Of a stretch of DNA of 49,532 nt, positions 34,040 through 43,812 are shown piece by piece. The notes beneath the pieces are model-generated. The model saw nothing but the letters and a program-made list of their open reading frames with translations. It ran no database searches and was not told the DNA's origin. A program made the position numbers and the translations under genes. The stretch is from Porphyromonadaceae bacterium UBA7555 (GTDB lineage Bacteria > Bacteroidota > Bacteroidia > Bacteroidales > Muribaculaceae). The DNA is taken from positions 1 to 49,532 of the forward strand of contig DLLT01000031.1 in assembly GCA_002478045.1 (NCBI GenBank), written 5' to 3'. How positions within the stretch are numbered: position 1 is the first letter of the stretch; the number at the start of each line of letters is the position of its first letter.

Positions 34040-34117
34040 CCCGAACAGGCGCAAGCCTACGGGACAATATACAACAATACACATCCACACAAAAACAATC
34101 AAAGCACATAAAATAAA

Positions 34118-34303
34118 ATGGCACATCCTAAACGCAAACAATCCAAGACTCGCACAGCCAAACGTCGTACACACGACAAGGCTATCGAACCCACATTGGC
34201 ACTCTGCCCCAACTGCGGTGCATGGCACGTATACCATACCGTATGCGAATGCGGCTACTACCGCGGCCAGCAAGCCATCGCTAAGGAAGAGGTAGTCGGC
34301 TAA
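34118..34303 (+). CDS. rpmF: 50S ribosomal protein L32
   Basis: The 61-residue product opens MAHPKRKQSKTRTAKRRTHD, the L32 signature, and carries four cysteines (30, 33, 43, 45) in CPNC and CECG, so this is the zinc-binding form. It lies between DUF177 and fabH, its usual neighbours. A 13-bp imperfect hairpin lies about 125 bases after its stop and may separate it from fabH. Confidence 0.96.
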   Translation: MAHPKRKQSKTRTAKRRTHDKAIEPTLALCPNCGAWHVYHTVCECGYYRGQQAIAKEEVVG

Positions 34304-34427
34304 TTCAGGACAAGCATTCCAAGCCGTCCGCCACAGCCCGACAATACAACTTCCAGCCATGGCAATGGCTACGCAAGACGCCCTCGACACAGATAAACAA
34401 CATGTCCGGGAAAGGGCAATCACACTG

Positions 34428-34467
34428 CCACAGCATCGGCGAGACAAACGACGCGCCGATGCCGTGG
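34428..34467 (+). terminator. Hairpin between rpmF and fabH
   Basis: CCAC-A-GCATCGGCG (34428-34441) pairs with CGCCGATGC-C-GTGG (34454-34467) with a single mismatch and a 12-base loop. It may cause partial termination or mRNA processing inside the cluster. Confidence 0.6.
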
Positions 34468-34519
34468 AAGCGTAGTCTATAGACTAAATACAAGCCACAC
34501 ACTCTATTACAACACTCCT

Positions 34520-35509
34520 ATGTTTAACGCACGCATTTCAGCCCTGGCATCATACGTCCCGGACGACATCCTCGACAACGAAATGTTGTCCAAGATGGTC
34601 GACACCAACGACGAATGGATCACCACACGTGTAGGCATCAAAGAGCGCCGTATACTACATAAAGACGGCGCCGGGTCATCGTATATGGGCATCAAGGCCG
34701 TCAACAAGCTTCTGTCCGAGAACCCCTCGGTCAAGGCCGAAGACATCGAGCTGCTCATCTGCGCCACCTCCAATCCCGACTATCGATTCCCCTCGACAGC
34801 GTCCATCATCGCATATCACACCGGGCTTACCGGCGCATACGCCTACGACATTCAGGCCGCGTGTGCCGGATTTATAGTGGCATTGCAAGACGCCACAGCG
34901 TACATACGCTCCGGTATTTACAAAAACATACTGGTAGTCTGCACCGAGAAAATGTCCTCGATGATAGACTACACCGACCGTTCGACCTGCGCACTCTTCG
35001 GTGACGGCGCAGCCGCCGTCCTGGTTCAGCCGACCGAAGAGCCCGACACAGGTGTTATTGACGGCCTGTTCCACGTAGACGGCAGCGGCCTCGAGCACCT
35101 CGTGATGCTCGGCGGCGGTTCGGCACATCCCACCACTCAAGAAACGCTGGACAAGAAATGGCACTTCCTATTCCAAGACGGACGCCATGTATACAAAAAC
35201 GCCGTAACCGATATGCTCACCTCCACCCAGGACATCATGAAGCGCAACAACCTCGGCGTAGACGACATTGACTACGTTGTACCACATCAGGCCAACCTTC
35301 GCATCATTGAAGCCGTGGCTCAACGTGCCGGCATACCTATGGACAAAGTATTGGTCAACATCCAATACCGCGGCAACACTTCCGCCGCCTCCATACCCAT
35401 ATGCCTGGACGAGTACAAGCATAAGCTCAAAAAGGGAGACAAAATCATCCTGACAGCCTTTGGCGCCGGGTTTACCTGGGGCGCGATGTACCTCGTCTGG
35501 GATATGTAA
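34520..35509 (+). CDS. fabH: 3-oxoacyl-ACP synthase III (beta-ketoacyl-ACP synthase III)
   Basis: The 329-residue enzyme starts fatty acid synthesis by condensing acetyl-CoA with malonyl-ACP. The Cys-His-Asn triad is visible: Cys115 in DIQAACAGF, His256 in VPHQANLRI and Asn286 in YRGNTSAASIP. The N-terminus and the C-terminal GAGFTWGAMYLVWDM are standard. Its place after rpmF is conserved widely. In Bacteroidales FabH may favour branched primers, but this cannot be told here. Confidence 0.97.
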   Translation: MFNARISALASYVPDDILDNEMLSKMVDTNDEWITTRVGIKERRILHKDGAGSSYMGIKAVNKLLSENPSVKAEDIELLICATSNPDYRFPSTASIIAYHTGLTGAYAYDIQAACAGFIVALQDATAYIRSGIYKNILVVCTEKMSSMIDYTDRSTCALFGDGAAAVLVQPTEEPDTGVIDGLFHVDGSGLEHLVMLGGGSAHPTTQETLDKKWHFLFQDGRHVYKNAVTDMLTSTQDIMKRNNLGVDDIDYVVPHQANLRIIEAVAQRAGIPMDKVLVNIQYRGNTSAASIPICLDEYKHKLKKGDKIILTAFGAGFTWGAMYLVWDM

Positions 35510-35582
35510 CACTCGGCAGCGCGGCATTCCGTTCCGCACGCCCGCATACGGCAGCGGAGCAGTCCACGCCACGCAGCCAAAG

Positions 35583-35613
35583 CATTGATAGCACCTTCGA
35601 GGTGCTATCAATG
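35583..35613 (+). terminator. Strong hairpin between fabH and era
   Basis: CATTGATAGCACCT (35583-35596) pairs perfectly with AGGTGCTATCAATG (35600-35613), with a tight loop. There is no long T-run after it. No promoter is obvious before era, so readthrough or processing is likely. Confidence 0.7.
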
Positions 35614-35679
35614 TTATATATAGACAATCACGGGGCATCCGCCTCGGCACACACCGCCACACCTTCAAAGCCCAAAGCA

Positions 35680-36570
35680 ATGGAACATAAGCATAAATCC
35701 GGATTTGTAAACATCGTCGGCAACCCTAATGTAGGCAAATCAACACTCATGAACGACCTTGTAGGTGAACGTATATCCATCATCACCTCCAAGGCACAGA
35801 CCACGCGCCATCGCATCATGGGCATCGTCAACGCTCCCGATTATCAAATAGTATTCTCGGACACTCCCGGCGTGCTCAAGCCCAAGTACAAGTTGCAAGA
35901 ATCTATGCTCGAGTTCAGCGAGGGCGCACTCACCGATGCAGACATACTGCTATACGTCACCGATGTGATTGAAGATCCGACAAAAAATGCCGACTTCGTG
36001 GCGCGCGTGGCCGCCGAAAGCATCCCCGTGCTGCTGGTCATCAACAAGATAGACCTTCTACCAGATCAAGACAAACTCAACGAAATATTCGACCGCTGGC
36101 ACAAGATACTGCCCAAGGCCGAAATATTTCCCACGTCCGCCAAAGAGCATTTCAACGTCACCAATCTGATGAAACGTATCGTCGAGCTGCTGCCCGAAGG
36201 CGAACCCTATTTCGGCAAAGACGCCCTCACCGACAAGCCGGCACGCTTTTTCGTCACCGAAATCATCCGCGAAAAAATCCTGCTGGACTACGACAAGGAA
36301 GTGCCCTATAGCACCGAAGTCATCGTTGAGAAATTTGACGAAAAAGACACTTCGATACACATCATGGCCGTGGTATATGTCGAGCGAGACAGCCAAAAAG
36401 GCATCATCATCGGCCGCGGCGGAGCCATGCTCAAAAAAGTCGGGACACAGGCGCGCAAAGACATCGAAGCATTCTTCGGCAAGCGCGTATTCCTCGAAAT
36501 ATTTGTCAAAGTAGAGCCCAATTGGCGCAACCGCGAAAACAAGCTGCGCCAGTTCGGATACATCGAATGA
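35680..36570 (+). CDS. era: GTPase Era
   Basis: The 296-residue GTPase binds 16S rRNA and assists 30S maturation. The G1 motif is GNPNVGKST (14-22), followed by TTRHRIMGI, DTPGVLKPKYKLQESML and NKIDLLP. The C-terminal KH domain includes GRGGAMLKKVGTQARKDIE. The start at 35680 gives the normal N-terminus; the upstream in-frame ATG at 35602 falls inside the 35583-35613 hairpin and adds 26 unrelated residues. It is followed by der after 57 bases. Confidence 0.96.
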   Translation: MEHKHKSGFVNIVGNPNVGKSTLMNDLVGERISIITSKAQTTRHRIMGIVNAPDYQIVFSDTPGVLKPKYKLQESMLEFSEGALTDADILLYVTDVIEDPTKNADFVARVAAESIPVLLVINKIDLLPDQDKLNEIFDRWHKILPKAEIFPTSAKEHFNVTNLMKRIVELLPEGEPYFGKDALTDKPARFFVTEIIREKILLDYDKEVPYSTEVIVEKFDEKDTSIHIMAVVYVERDSQKGIIIGRGGAMLKKVGTQARKDIEAFFGKRVFLEIFVKVEPNWRNRENKLRQFGYIE

Positions 36571-36627
36571 CCACACCCGAGACCATCCACATCCACCATC
36601 ACCCACGACTAACACCAAGACACCATT

Positions 36628-37947
36628 ATGGGAAAACTCGTAGCCATCGTCGGACGCCCCAATGTAGGCAAGTCCACGCTCTTCAACCGCCTTACCCAAA
36701 CACGTACGGCCATCACCGACCCCACAGCCGGGACCACGCGCGACCGACAATACGGCAAAGTCGACTGGAACGGCATTGAATTCTCCATAGTCGATACCGG
36801 CGGATGGGTGGTCAACAGCGAAGACATCTTCGAAAGCGAGATCAACAAACAAGTCGAATTGGCCATTGAGCAAGCCGACGTCATACTTTTTGTAGTGGAT
36901 TCGATGAACGGCGTCACCGACCTCGACGACCACGTCGCAGCCATCCTTCGCCGCAGCCGCAAACCGGTGATTTTGGTGGCCAATAAGGTGGATTCCAACG
37001 AATGGCAGTACAACGTGCCCGAATTCTATTCACTGGGATTGGGCGATCCCTACGGCATCAGCGCCGTCAACGGCTACGGCACGGGCGACCTACTGGACCA
37101 AGTAGTGGCCAAACTCCCCGAGCAAAACGATGAAGACGCAGAAGCCCTGGCCGACATTCCCAAATTTGCCATCGTCGGGCGTCCCAATGCCGGCAAATCG
37201 TCGCTTATCAACGCATTTATCGGCGAGGACCGACACATCGTCACCGACATCGCCGGGACGACACGTGACTCAATATACACACGCTATGACAAATTCGGCT
37301 TCGACTTCTATCTGGTAGACACCGCCGGAATACGCAAAAAGAACAAAGTCAACGAAGACATCGAATACTACTCGGTCATCCGCAGTATACGCGCCATCGA
37401 GGCCTCGGACGTCTGCATACTCATGATTGACGCCACACGAGGTATCGAAGCCCAAGACGCGAACATATTTTCGCTGATACAACGCAACCGCAAAGGGCTT
37501 GTAGTGGTTGTCAACAAATGGGACCTGGTACAAGACAAGAGTCAGGCGGCAATCGCAACCTTCGAAGCGGCCATACGTAATCGTTTTGCTCCGTTCACCG
37601 ATTTCCCCATCATCTTTGGCTCGGCGCTGACCAAACAGCGCATTTTCAAAGTCATCGAGACCGCAGTGGACGTCTACAAAAACCGCAAGCGCACCGTGCC
37701 CACCTCGCAGCTTAATACATATATGCTCGAAGCCATCGCCGCATATCCCCCGCCATCCAACAAAGGCAAATTCGTTAAAATAAAATACATCACTCAGTTA
37801 CGCGGCGCCATCATCCCGACATTTATATTCTTCTGCAATTTGCCCCAGTGGGTCAAAGACCCATATCGCCGCTATCTGGAGAACAAAATCCGCGAACGCT
37901 GGGAATTTCACGGCACACCCATCGCCATATTTATGCGCGAAAAATAA
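36628..37947 (+). CDS. der: Ribosome biogenesis GTPase Der (EngA)
   Basis: The 439-residue protein has two tandem GTPase domains and a C-terminal KH-like domain. The first P-loop is GRPNVGKST (9-17). The second, GRPNAGKSS, is at about residue 184, followed by DTAGIRKKNKVNEDIEYYS. NKWDL is intact in domain two. Der is needed for 50S assembly. It closes the rpmF-fabH-era-der cluster, in which the two GTPases for the two subunits sit together. Confidence 0.97.
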   Translation: MGKLVAIVGRPNVGKSTLFNRLTQTRTAITDPTAGTTRDRQYGKVDWNGIEFSIVDTGGWVVNSEDIFESEINKQVELAIEQADVILFVVDSMNGVTDLDDHVAAILRRSRKPVILVANKVDSNEWQYNVPEFYSLGLGDPYGISAVNGYGTGDLLDQVVAKLPEQNDEDAEALADIPKFAIVGRPNAGKSSLINAFIGEDRHIVTDIAGTTRDSIYTRYDKFGFDFYLVDTAGIRKKNKVNEDIEYYSVIRSIRAIEASDVCILMIDATRGIEAQDANIFSLIQRNRKGLVVVVNKWDLVQDKSQAAIATFEAAIRNRFAPFTDFPIIFGSALTKQRIFKVIETAVDVYKNRKRTVPTSQLNTYMLEAIAAYPPPSNKGKFVKIKYITQLRGAIIPTFIFFCNLPQWVKDPYRRYLENKIRERWEFHGTPIAIFMREK

Positions 37948-38054
37948 CGTCCCGGACGGCCGAGCCGATGAGGACGTACGACCGAGCAGACGCAGATGAG
38001 AGCCGGACAGGACTAACCGAAAAGCAATTTTATAGAAAATCGCTCGGAAAATTG

Positions 38055-38062
38055 TAACTTTG
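38055..38062 (+). promoter_or_regulatory. Promoter -7 element for asd
   Basis: TAACTTTG followed by CA matches TAnnTTTG. The upstream box is weak (ATTTTA around 38027-38032). It is 68 bases before the asd start. Confidence 0.55.
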
Positions 38063-38129
38063 CACTATATTTACGCCGTATGGCGGTAGAATATCGTTGC
38101 ACACCAGTTTTATATAGAAAAAGACAGCA

Positions 38130-39149
38130 ATGAAAGTAGCTATTGTCGGCGCCAGCGGCGCTGTAGGGCAGGAATTCCTGCGTGTTCTCGACCAGCAGAA
38201 TTTTCCCATAGAGGAATTGAAGCTTTTTGGCTCGACGCGTAGCGCCGGCAGTTCTATCGTTTTCCGCGGCAAGAACCACACCATACAGCTACTCAGAGAC
38301 GAACCCGAAGATTTTGCCTGCATAGACGTAGCTTTCGTCAGCGCCGGAGCCGGAGTGTCACGTCAGTATGCCAAGACCATCACCGCACGCGGTGCCCTAA
38401 TGATAGACAATTCGAGCGCCTTCCGCATGGACGCCGATGTCCCTCTGGTAGTCCCCGAAGTCAACGGCACAGATGCCTTTGACACGCCACGTAACATCAT
38501 CGCCAATCCCAATTGCACGACAATCCAGATGGTGGTTGCACTCAACCCCATCAATGCACTGTCGCCCATCGAATCGGTACACGTCTCCACCTACCAGGCC
38601 GCCAGCGGCGCCGGAGCTTCGGCTATGGCCGAACTCGAACATCAGCACCGTCAGATAGCCGATGGCGAAGAACCCACAGTCGAGAAATTTGCCTACCAGC
38701 TGGCCGACAACGTCATACCACATATTGACGTATTCACCGACAACGGATACACTCGCGAGGAAATGAAAATGCACCTCGAAACCAAGAAAATAATGCACGC
38801 GCCGGACTTGCAAGTCAGTGCCACTTGCGTACGCGTTCCGGTGATGCGCGCACATTCGGAAGCTATATGGGTGCAGACACAGCGCGCCATCTCGGTCGAT
38901 GAGGCGCGCGAAGCCTTTGCCAATGCTCCGGGAGTGTCTTTGATGGACAATCCGGCAACGCTCGAATATCCCATGCCGTTGCATCTGGCCGGTACCGATG
39001 ACGTATATGTAGGACGCATACGCCGTGATCTCGCCAACCAACGCGGACTGTCATTCTGGTGCGTAGCCGACCAAATCAAGAAAGGCGCAGCACTCAATGC
39101 CGTCCAAATTGCGCAGTACCTTATGGCGCACAATCGACTGCCGCGCTAA
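38130..39149 (+). CDS. asd: Aspartate-semialdehyde dehydrogenase
   Basis: The 339-residue enzyme reduces aspartyl phosphate to the semialdehyde, feeding lysine, threonine, methionine and diaminopimelate. It has the NADP-binding GASGAVGQEF at residues 7-16, the active Cys129 in NPNCTTIQM and YQAASGAGASAMAEL. The C-terminal RVPVMRAHSEAI stretch is also conserved. It is likely a single-gene unit with its own promoter element. Confidence 0.97.
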   Translation: MKVAIVGASGAVGQEFLRVLDQQNFPIEELKLFGSTRSAGSSIVFRGKNHTIQLLRDEPEDFACIDVAFVSAGAGVSRQYAKTITARGALMIDNSSAFRMDADVPLVVPEVNGTDAFDTPRNIIANPNCTTIQMVVALNPINALSPIESVHVSTYQAASGAGASAMAELEHQHRQIADGEEPTVEKFAYQLADNVIPHIDVFTDNGYTREEMKMHLETKKIMHAPDLQVSATCVRVPVMRAHSEAIWVQTQRAISVDEAREAFANAPGVSLMDNPATLEYPMPLHLAGTDDVYVGRIRRDLANQRGLSFWCVADQIKKGAALNAVQIAQYLMAHNRLPR

Positions 39150-39257
39150 GGGCTCTGAAACCCACACCGTGCACTCAGTCTCAAGCACATAAGACAATAC
39201 GCGCACATTTCACCCTTCACTATCATTTCGAAAAACAATATCACTACCTAACCTAAT

Positions 39258-41402
39258 ATGCCTCCCCACCTTGCGCTGCTTGACGTGCCCCCTTTGGTGA
39301 CACAACCCGTACCAATATTCTTCATCGTTCTGGTGATAATATTGACAGCGCCGCTTTTGCTCAACAAGCTCAAGATTCCGCATATTATAGGTATGATTGT
39401 TGCCGGTGTCGTTATAGGCCCGCACGGACTCAATGTGCTTGCCTCGGACGAATCCTTTGCCATCTTCGGGCAGGTCGGGCTGCTTTACCTTATGTTTCTG
39501 GCCGGTCTCGAAATCGACATGTTCCATCTGCGGCTCAACCTGCGGAGAGGCCTGTTTTTCGGCATAATGACACTGCTGATACCGCTGGGTTTGGGCGTAG
39601 TCACCAGCTACTATATACTCGACCTCGACCTGCTCACGAGTATGCTCTTGGGTGCTATGTACGCCTCGCACACGCTCATCTCCTACCCCGTGGCCGCACG
39701 TTTGGGCATCACCAAAGCCCCGGCGGTAATCATCGCTGTCGTAGGCACAATCATAGCCGTTGTAGGGGCGTTGCTCGTCATTGCCGGCACTGTCAGCGTG
39801 ACACGCAGCGGCGAATTCAGTTGGTCGGAGATGCTCGCCCTACTCGGGCGTATAGTTGTGTACTGCTTATGCGTTTTATACGCCTATCCGCGCATCACCC
39901 GATACTTTTTCAAACGCAACGCTGACAAGGTTCTACAATACGTTTTTGTAATGGCCATGGTGTTCCTGTCGGCATGGCTGGCCCAACTCATAGGCCTTGA
40001 AGCCATCCTCGGAGCATTCTTTGCCGGATTGGTGCTCAACCGATATATCCCGGCAGCATCGCCGCTTATGGGCAGTATCGAATTCGTAGGCAACGCGCTA
40101 TTCATTCCCTATTTCCTGATAAGCGTGGGCATGCAGATCAACCTAAGCGTCATTTTCGAACGCGACACGCTCTTCATAGCCTCGCTAATGATAGCCGTTG
40201 CCCTGATATCCAAATGGCTTCCGGCATACTTGTGCCAAAAGCTCTCGAGCCTTGACAAGCACAGCCGCGGCGTCATTTACGGCCTCACCTCGGCACACAC
40301 CGCCGTAGCCTTAGCCGTGGTGACCTTGGGCAAGATTTTGGGGATGCTGGACGAACGAATACTCAACAGCACGGTACTTGTCATACTCGTCACCTGCGCC
40401 GTAGCGCCCATAGTCACAGCCGTTTCCGCACCACGACTGCGAATATTGATGCTCAAAAGAGAGGAAGAAACCGGAGCCGAAAGCACCGCCACAGGCCACC
40501 GTGTACGCCTCAACAATACCCTTATAGCCGTACCCAACCCACAACTGGCCACGTCTCTCGTAGATATGGCTGTGCTGATGCGCAACGACCGAGGCAAGCA
40601 CAATTTCTATGCCCTACACGTGCGCAACGACAACAGCCCGGCTGCACGCGCACTGTCGCAAAAGACGCTCAAGGTGGCACGACATACGGCCGCAGCAGCC
40701 TCCGTGACACTTGAAGCCATTGACCGATACGACCTCAACACCGTCACAGGTGTGCTCAACACCATCGAAGAGCGAGACATCACCGAGATCATTCTCGGCT
40801 TACACCGCCGCAGTGCTGTATTAGACAGCATTTACGGCAACAAGGTGGATACGCTGCTACGGTCTACCAACCGTATGGTCATCATAACACGCATGTTTAT
40901 CCCGGTATATACGGTCACTCGTATCATCGTATACGCGCCGCCGCGTGCGCAATACGAGACCGGATTCAGCCGCTGGGTACGCGCCGTAGCACGCCTGACG
41001 CGCCAAATCGGATGTCGCGTCATTTTCTGCTGCCCCGATGAGATACAACCGCACATACGCGGCGTGATATACCAGGAAAACTACGGCATACGCTGCGAAT
41101 TCCGCCAAGCCGAAGACTGGGACGACTTTATTCTGTTTTCAAGCAAGATATTAAATGATGACCTATTGGTGGTAATCGGCGCTCGAGTCAATTCGGTATC
41201 GTACAACCAGGATATAGCCGGGATGCCGACCTTCCTGCAACGCAACTTTGCCACGACAAATATCGCGGTAATCTATCCCGAGCAATTCGGGACGACCGTT
41301 CCTTCCACAACTTTCGTCGATCCTATGGCCAGCGATATCACTACTGCGCCCTCGCCATTGTGGCGACGTCTGCGTGCGCTACTGCATCCTCGCCATTCCT
41401 AA
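39258..41402 (+). CDS. Monovalent cation:proton antiporter (CPA2/KefB-like) with C-terminal universal-stress-like domain
   Basis: The 714-residue product has about twelve membrane helices in the first ~390 residues, including LLYLMFLAGLEIDMFHLRLN, the inverted-repeat helices, and GLTSAHTAVALAVVTLGKIL. The remaining ~320 residues are soluble, with alternating strands and helices resembling one or two universal-stress-protein folds. I see no Rossmann-type TrkA_N nucleotide motif. CPA2 proteins exchange Na+ or K+ for protons and set internal pH. No antiporter partner genes adjoin it; it ends at a terminator shared with murI. Confidence 0.9.
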   Translation: MPPHLALLDVPPLVTQPVPIFFIVLVIILTAPLLLNKLKIPHIIGMIVAGVVIGPHGLNVLASDESFAIFGQVGLLYLMFLAGLEIDMFHLRLNLRRGLFFGIMTLLIPLGLGVVTSYYILDLDLLTSMLLGAMYASHTLISYPVAARLGITKAPAVIIAVVGTIIAVVGALLVIAGTVSVTRSGEFSWSEMLALLGRIVVYCLCVLYAYPRITRYFFKRNADKVLQYVFVMAMVFLSAWLAQLIGLEAILGAFFAGLVLNRYIPAASPLMGSIEFVGNALFIPYFLISVGMQINLSVIFERDTLFIASLMIAVALISKWLPAYLCQKLSSLDKHSRGVIYGLTSAHTAVALAVVTLGKILGMLDERILNSTVLVILVTCAVAPIVTAVSAPRLRILMLKREEETGAESTATGHRVRLNNTLIAVPNPQLATSLVDMAVLMRNDRGKHNFYALHVRNDNSPAARALSQKTLKVARHTAAAASVTLEAIDRYDLNTVTGVLNTIEERDITEIILGLHRRSAVLDSIYGNKVDTLLRSTNRMVIITRMFIPVYTVTRIIVYAPPRAQYETGFSRWVRAVARLTRQIGCRVIFCCPDEIQPHIRGVIYQENYGIRCEFRQAEDWDDFILFSSKILNDDLLVVIGARVNSVSYNQDIAGMPTFLQRNFATTNIAVIYPEQFGTTVPSTTFVDPMASDITTAPSPLWRRLRALLHPRHS

Positions 41403-41421
41403 AACGCCCTACAACACGACA

Positions 41422-41460
41422 TAGAAGCGGGATAAGGCTTTCGGCCTTACCCCGCTTCTA
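41422..41460. terminator. Bidirectional terminator between the antiporter gene and murI
   Basis: TAGAAGCGGG pairs with CCCGCTTCTA, then, after one mismatch, TAAGGC pairs with GCCTTA around TTTCG. It lies between two converging genes and can serve both. Confidence 0.9.
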
Positions 41461-41498
41461 TTATACGAAGTATTATTTCAACATTATATAGACCGGCA

Positions 41499-42338
41499 TT
41501 ACAACACTATGCGTTGCGATTTTACTTGCGAGCCCATAAAAGTGGACGCTATCTTATCAAAGCGCTCGGGCAAATCAGTAGTCAGATATGTGACACGGTT
41601 TGACGCATCTTGTTCGCCGGGGCACAATCGCACATCCATTTCAGGATGCCGGTGCAAATAGTCGATGAGCGATGGCGCCACTATGCGCCCTTGCGTAAGG
41701 ATGCGTATATGTTCGGGAAGATGACGACGAATGACCGGGACTAATAGCGGATAATGCGTACAGCCAAGTATCAGCGTATCTATCTTCTCGTCTTCGGACA
41801 TAACGGCTTCGAGGTCTTTGCGAACAAAATAGTCTGTCCCGGGGTTGTCTAACTGCCCGTTTTCGACCAACGGCACCCACATGGGGCATGCGTGCGAGGT
41901 CAATCGGTAGCCGGGGCACATCTTGGCTATTTCGATGTCGTAGCTATGCGATGCTATGGTACCGGGTGTTGCTACAATGCCTATATGCCCATTGGTATCT
42001 ATACCGGCAAGATGTTCGACCGTGGGGCGTATCACGCCCAAGACTCGGCGCGTAGGATCTTCACTTCCCGGCAAATAGCGTTGCTGTATAGTACGCAAAG
42101 CCTTGGCACTTGCCGTATTGCATGCAAGTACAACCAGTGGGCATCCGTGTTCCCAAAGATAGCGCGTGGCCTGCAGCGTAAAGTCATATACCAAGTCAAA
42201 CGACCGTGTTCCGTAGGGCGCACGTGCGTTGTCGCCCAGATACATAAAGCGATATTGCGGCATGGCTTCCGCCAAGTCGCGCAACACGCTCAAGCCACCA
42301 TAGCCCGAGTCAAAAACGCCTATCGAAGGCTGTATCAT
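41499..42338 (-). CDS. murI: Glutamate racemase
   Basis: The 279-residue enzyme makes D-glutamate for peptidoglycan. It has the conserved FDSGYGG near the start and both catalytic cysteines: Cys73 in LACNTASAKAL and Cys193 in LGCTHYPLL. It is the last gene of the leftward lysS-gpsA-pgi-murI run, 57 bases after pgi. The length is normal. Confidence 0.96.
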   Translation of the reverse strand: MIQPSIGVFDSGYGGLSVLRDLAEAMPQYRFMYLGDNARAPYGTRSFDLVYDFTLQATRYLWEHGCPLVVLACNTASAKALRTIQQRYLPGSEDPTRRVLGVIRPTVEHLAGIDTNGHIGIVATPGTIASHSYDIEIAKMCPGYRLTSHACPMWVPLVENGQLDNPGTDYFVRKDLEAVMSEDEKIDTLILGCTHYPLLVPVIRRHLPEHIRILTQGRIVAPSLIDYLHRHPEMDVRLCPGEQDASNRVTYLTTDLPERFDKIASTFMGSQVKSQRIVL

Positions 42339-42395
42339 TGTATGTGTCGTCTTGTTGTCAGTCTGTCGTATCGTCAGTCGTAGTTAGCTGTATCG

Positions 42396-43733
42396 TCAGC
42401 AGCCCAGACGCTTGCGGATAGCTGCAGATTGTTCTTCGAAGCCCGGCTTATCAAGCAATGCAAACATATTGCGCTTGTAGTCTTCGACACCGGGCTGATT
42501 GAAGGGATTAACTCCGAGAATATATCCCGAAATACCGCACGCCTTCTCAAAGAAGTACAGCAACTGGCCGATGTAATACTCGTTGACAGCAGGAAGAGTG
42601 ATGCAGATATTGGGCACACCGCCATCGACGTGCGCAAGGCGCGTGCCGGCTTCGGCCATTTTATTCACCCGGTCGATATGCAGGTCCGCGATGTAGTTGA
42701 GGCCGTCAAGATCAGCTTGTTCGCGAGGTATAGTTAGGCTGCGCTGTACCTTCTCTACGGATATAACGGTCTCGAAGATTGTGCGTTCGCCATCCTGTAT
42801 CCATTGTCCCATCGAATGGAGGTCGGTGGTATTGTCTACCGAAGCGGGGAATATGCCGCGGTGTTGCTTGCCTTCACTCTCGCCGAACAGCTGTTTCCAC
42901 CATTCGGCCAGATAGTGCAAGCGCGGGTCATAGTTGACCAATATCTCGATTTTCTTGCCGGCACGGTATAAGGCGTTACGTGTAGCGGCATACGTGCCGG
43001 CAATATTGGTTGCGTTGATGTTGATTGTATTCTTTTGCATCTTGCGAGCGCCTTCGATAAGATTGCGGATGTCGTGTCCGGCTACGGCTATGGGTAGCAA
43101 TCCCACAGGAGTAAGCACCGAGAAACGGCCGCCTACACTGTCTTCGATGACGTATGTCTTATAGCCTTCCTGAGTGGCGAGTTGGCGCAATGCACCGCGT
43201 TTGGCATCGGTGATGGCAATGATGCGACGCGAAGCGTCTTCGTGTCCTACAGCCTTTTCCAATTGTTCGCGCAGCAGGCGGAAGGCTATGGCAGGCTCGG
43301 TGGTAGTACCACTCTTGGATATTACGATGATGCCGAAACAACGGTTACGCAGATACTGCTGCAGCTCGTACAAATAGTCTTCGGAGATATTGTTCCCGGC
43401 AAAAACCACCTCGGTGGAGTTTTCGCCCGGCTGAGGGAATGCCGGCGAAAGAGCGTGGATGACGGCTTTGGCACCCAAGTAGCTGCCGCCGATGCCGATA
43501 CATACCACTGTATCACAGCGTTCGCGCATATCCTGCGCAGTGGCCATGATATCGTCTATGAGTTCCTCGGGGGTGCGTGTCGGCAGATCCACCCATCCGA
43601 TAAAGTCGTTGCCGGCACCGGTGCCGTTGTGCAGGTGCGACAATGCCATAGCCACTTCGGGCTGCAAAGCGGCCACCTCGGCGGCACTGACAGCCATGCC
43701 GACATTGGTTGTGTCTATCTTGATTTCCTTCAT
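42396..43733 (-). CDS. pgi: Glucose-6-phosphate isomerase
   Basis: The 445-residue enzyme interconverts glucose-6-phosphate and fructose-6-phosphate. Motifs are CIGIGGSYLGAKAVI, VISKSGTTTEPAIAFR, the phosphate loop with SVGGRFSVLTPVGLLPIAVA and the C-terminal INPFNQPGVEDYKR-like signature (here VNPFNQPGVEDYKRN). The start was set at 43733 because MKEIKIDTTNVG is the family N-terminus; the upstream ATG at 43820 overlaps gpsA and adds 29 unrelated residues. Confidence 0.96.
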   Translation of the reverse strand: MKEIKIDTTNVGMAVSAAEVAALQPEVAMALSHLHNGTGAGNDFIGWVDLPTRTPEELIDDIMATAQDMRERCDTVVCIGIGGSYLGAKAVIHALSPAFPQPGENSTEVVFAGNNISEDYLYELQQYLRNRCFGIIVISKSGTTTEPAIAFRLLREQLEKAVGHEDASRRIIAITDAKRGALRQLATQEGYKTYVIEDSVGGRFSVLTPVGLLPIAVAGHDIRNLIEGARKMQKNTININATNIAGTYAATRNALYRAGKKIEILVNYDPRLHYLAEWWKQLFGESEGKQHRGIFPASVDNTTDLHSMGQWIQDGERTIFETVISVEKVQRSLTIPREQADLDGLNYIADLHIDRVNKMAEAGTRLAHVDGGVPNICITLPAVNEYYIGQLLYFFEKACGISGYILGVNPFNQPGVEDYKRNMFALLDKPGFEEQSAAIRKRLGC

Positions 43734-43812
43734 AGTGTATCTCGGTTTTGTTGTAAGTATGATTTGTCTATGTGCTTCGGATTGGTTGTCCAAGAGCGCT
43801 GATAAATGCGCT

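Noticed and set aside
37964..37976. GCCGATGAGGACG, repeated at 49483-49495, resembling a hammerhead ribozyme core
   Set aside because: The CUGAUGA core is altered to CCGATGA, no GAAA partner strand is placed correctly, and a 13-base match in two GC-rich spacers can be chance.
42339..42400. GTATCGTCAG repeated at about 42368 and 42390 in the pgi-murI gap
   Set aside because: The second copy runs into the pgi stop codon, the unit is short, and there is no third copy or associated structure.
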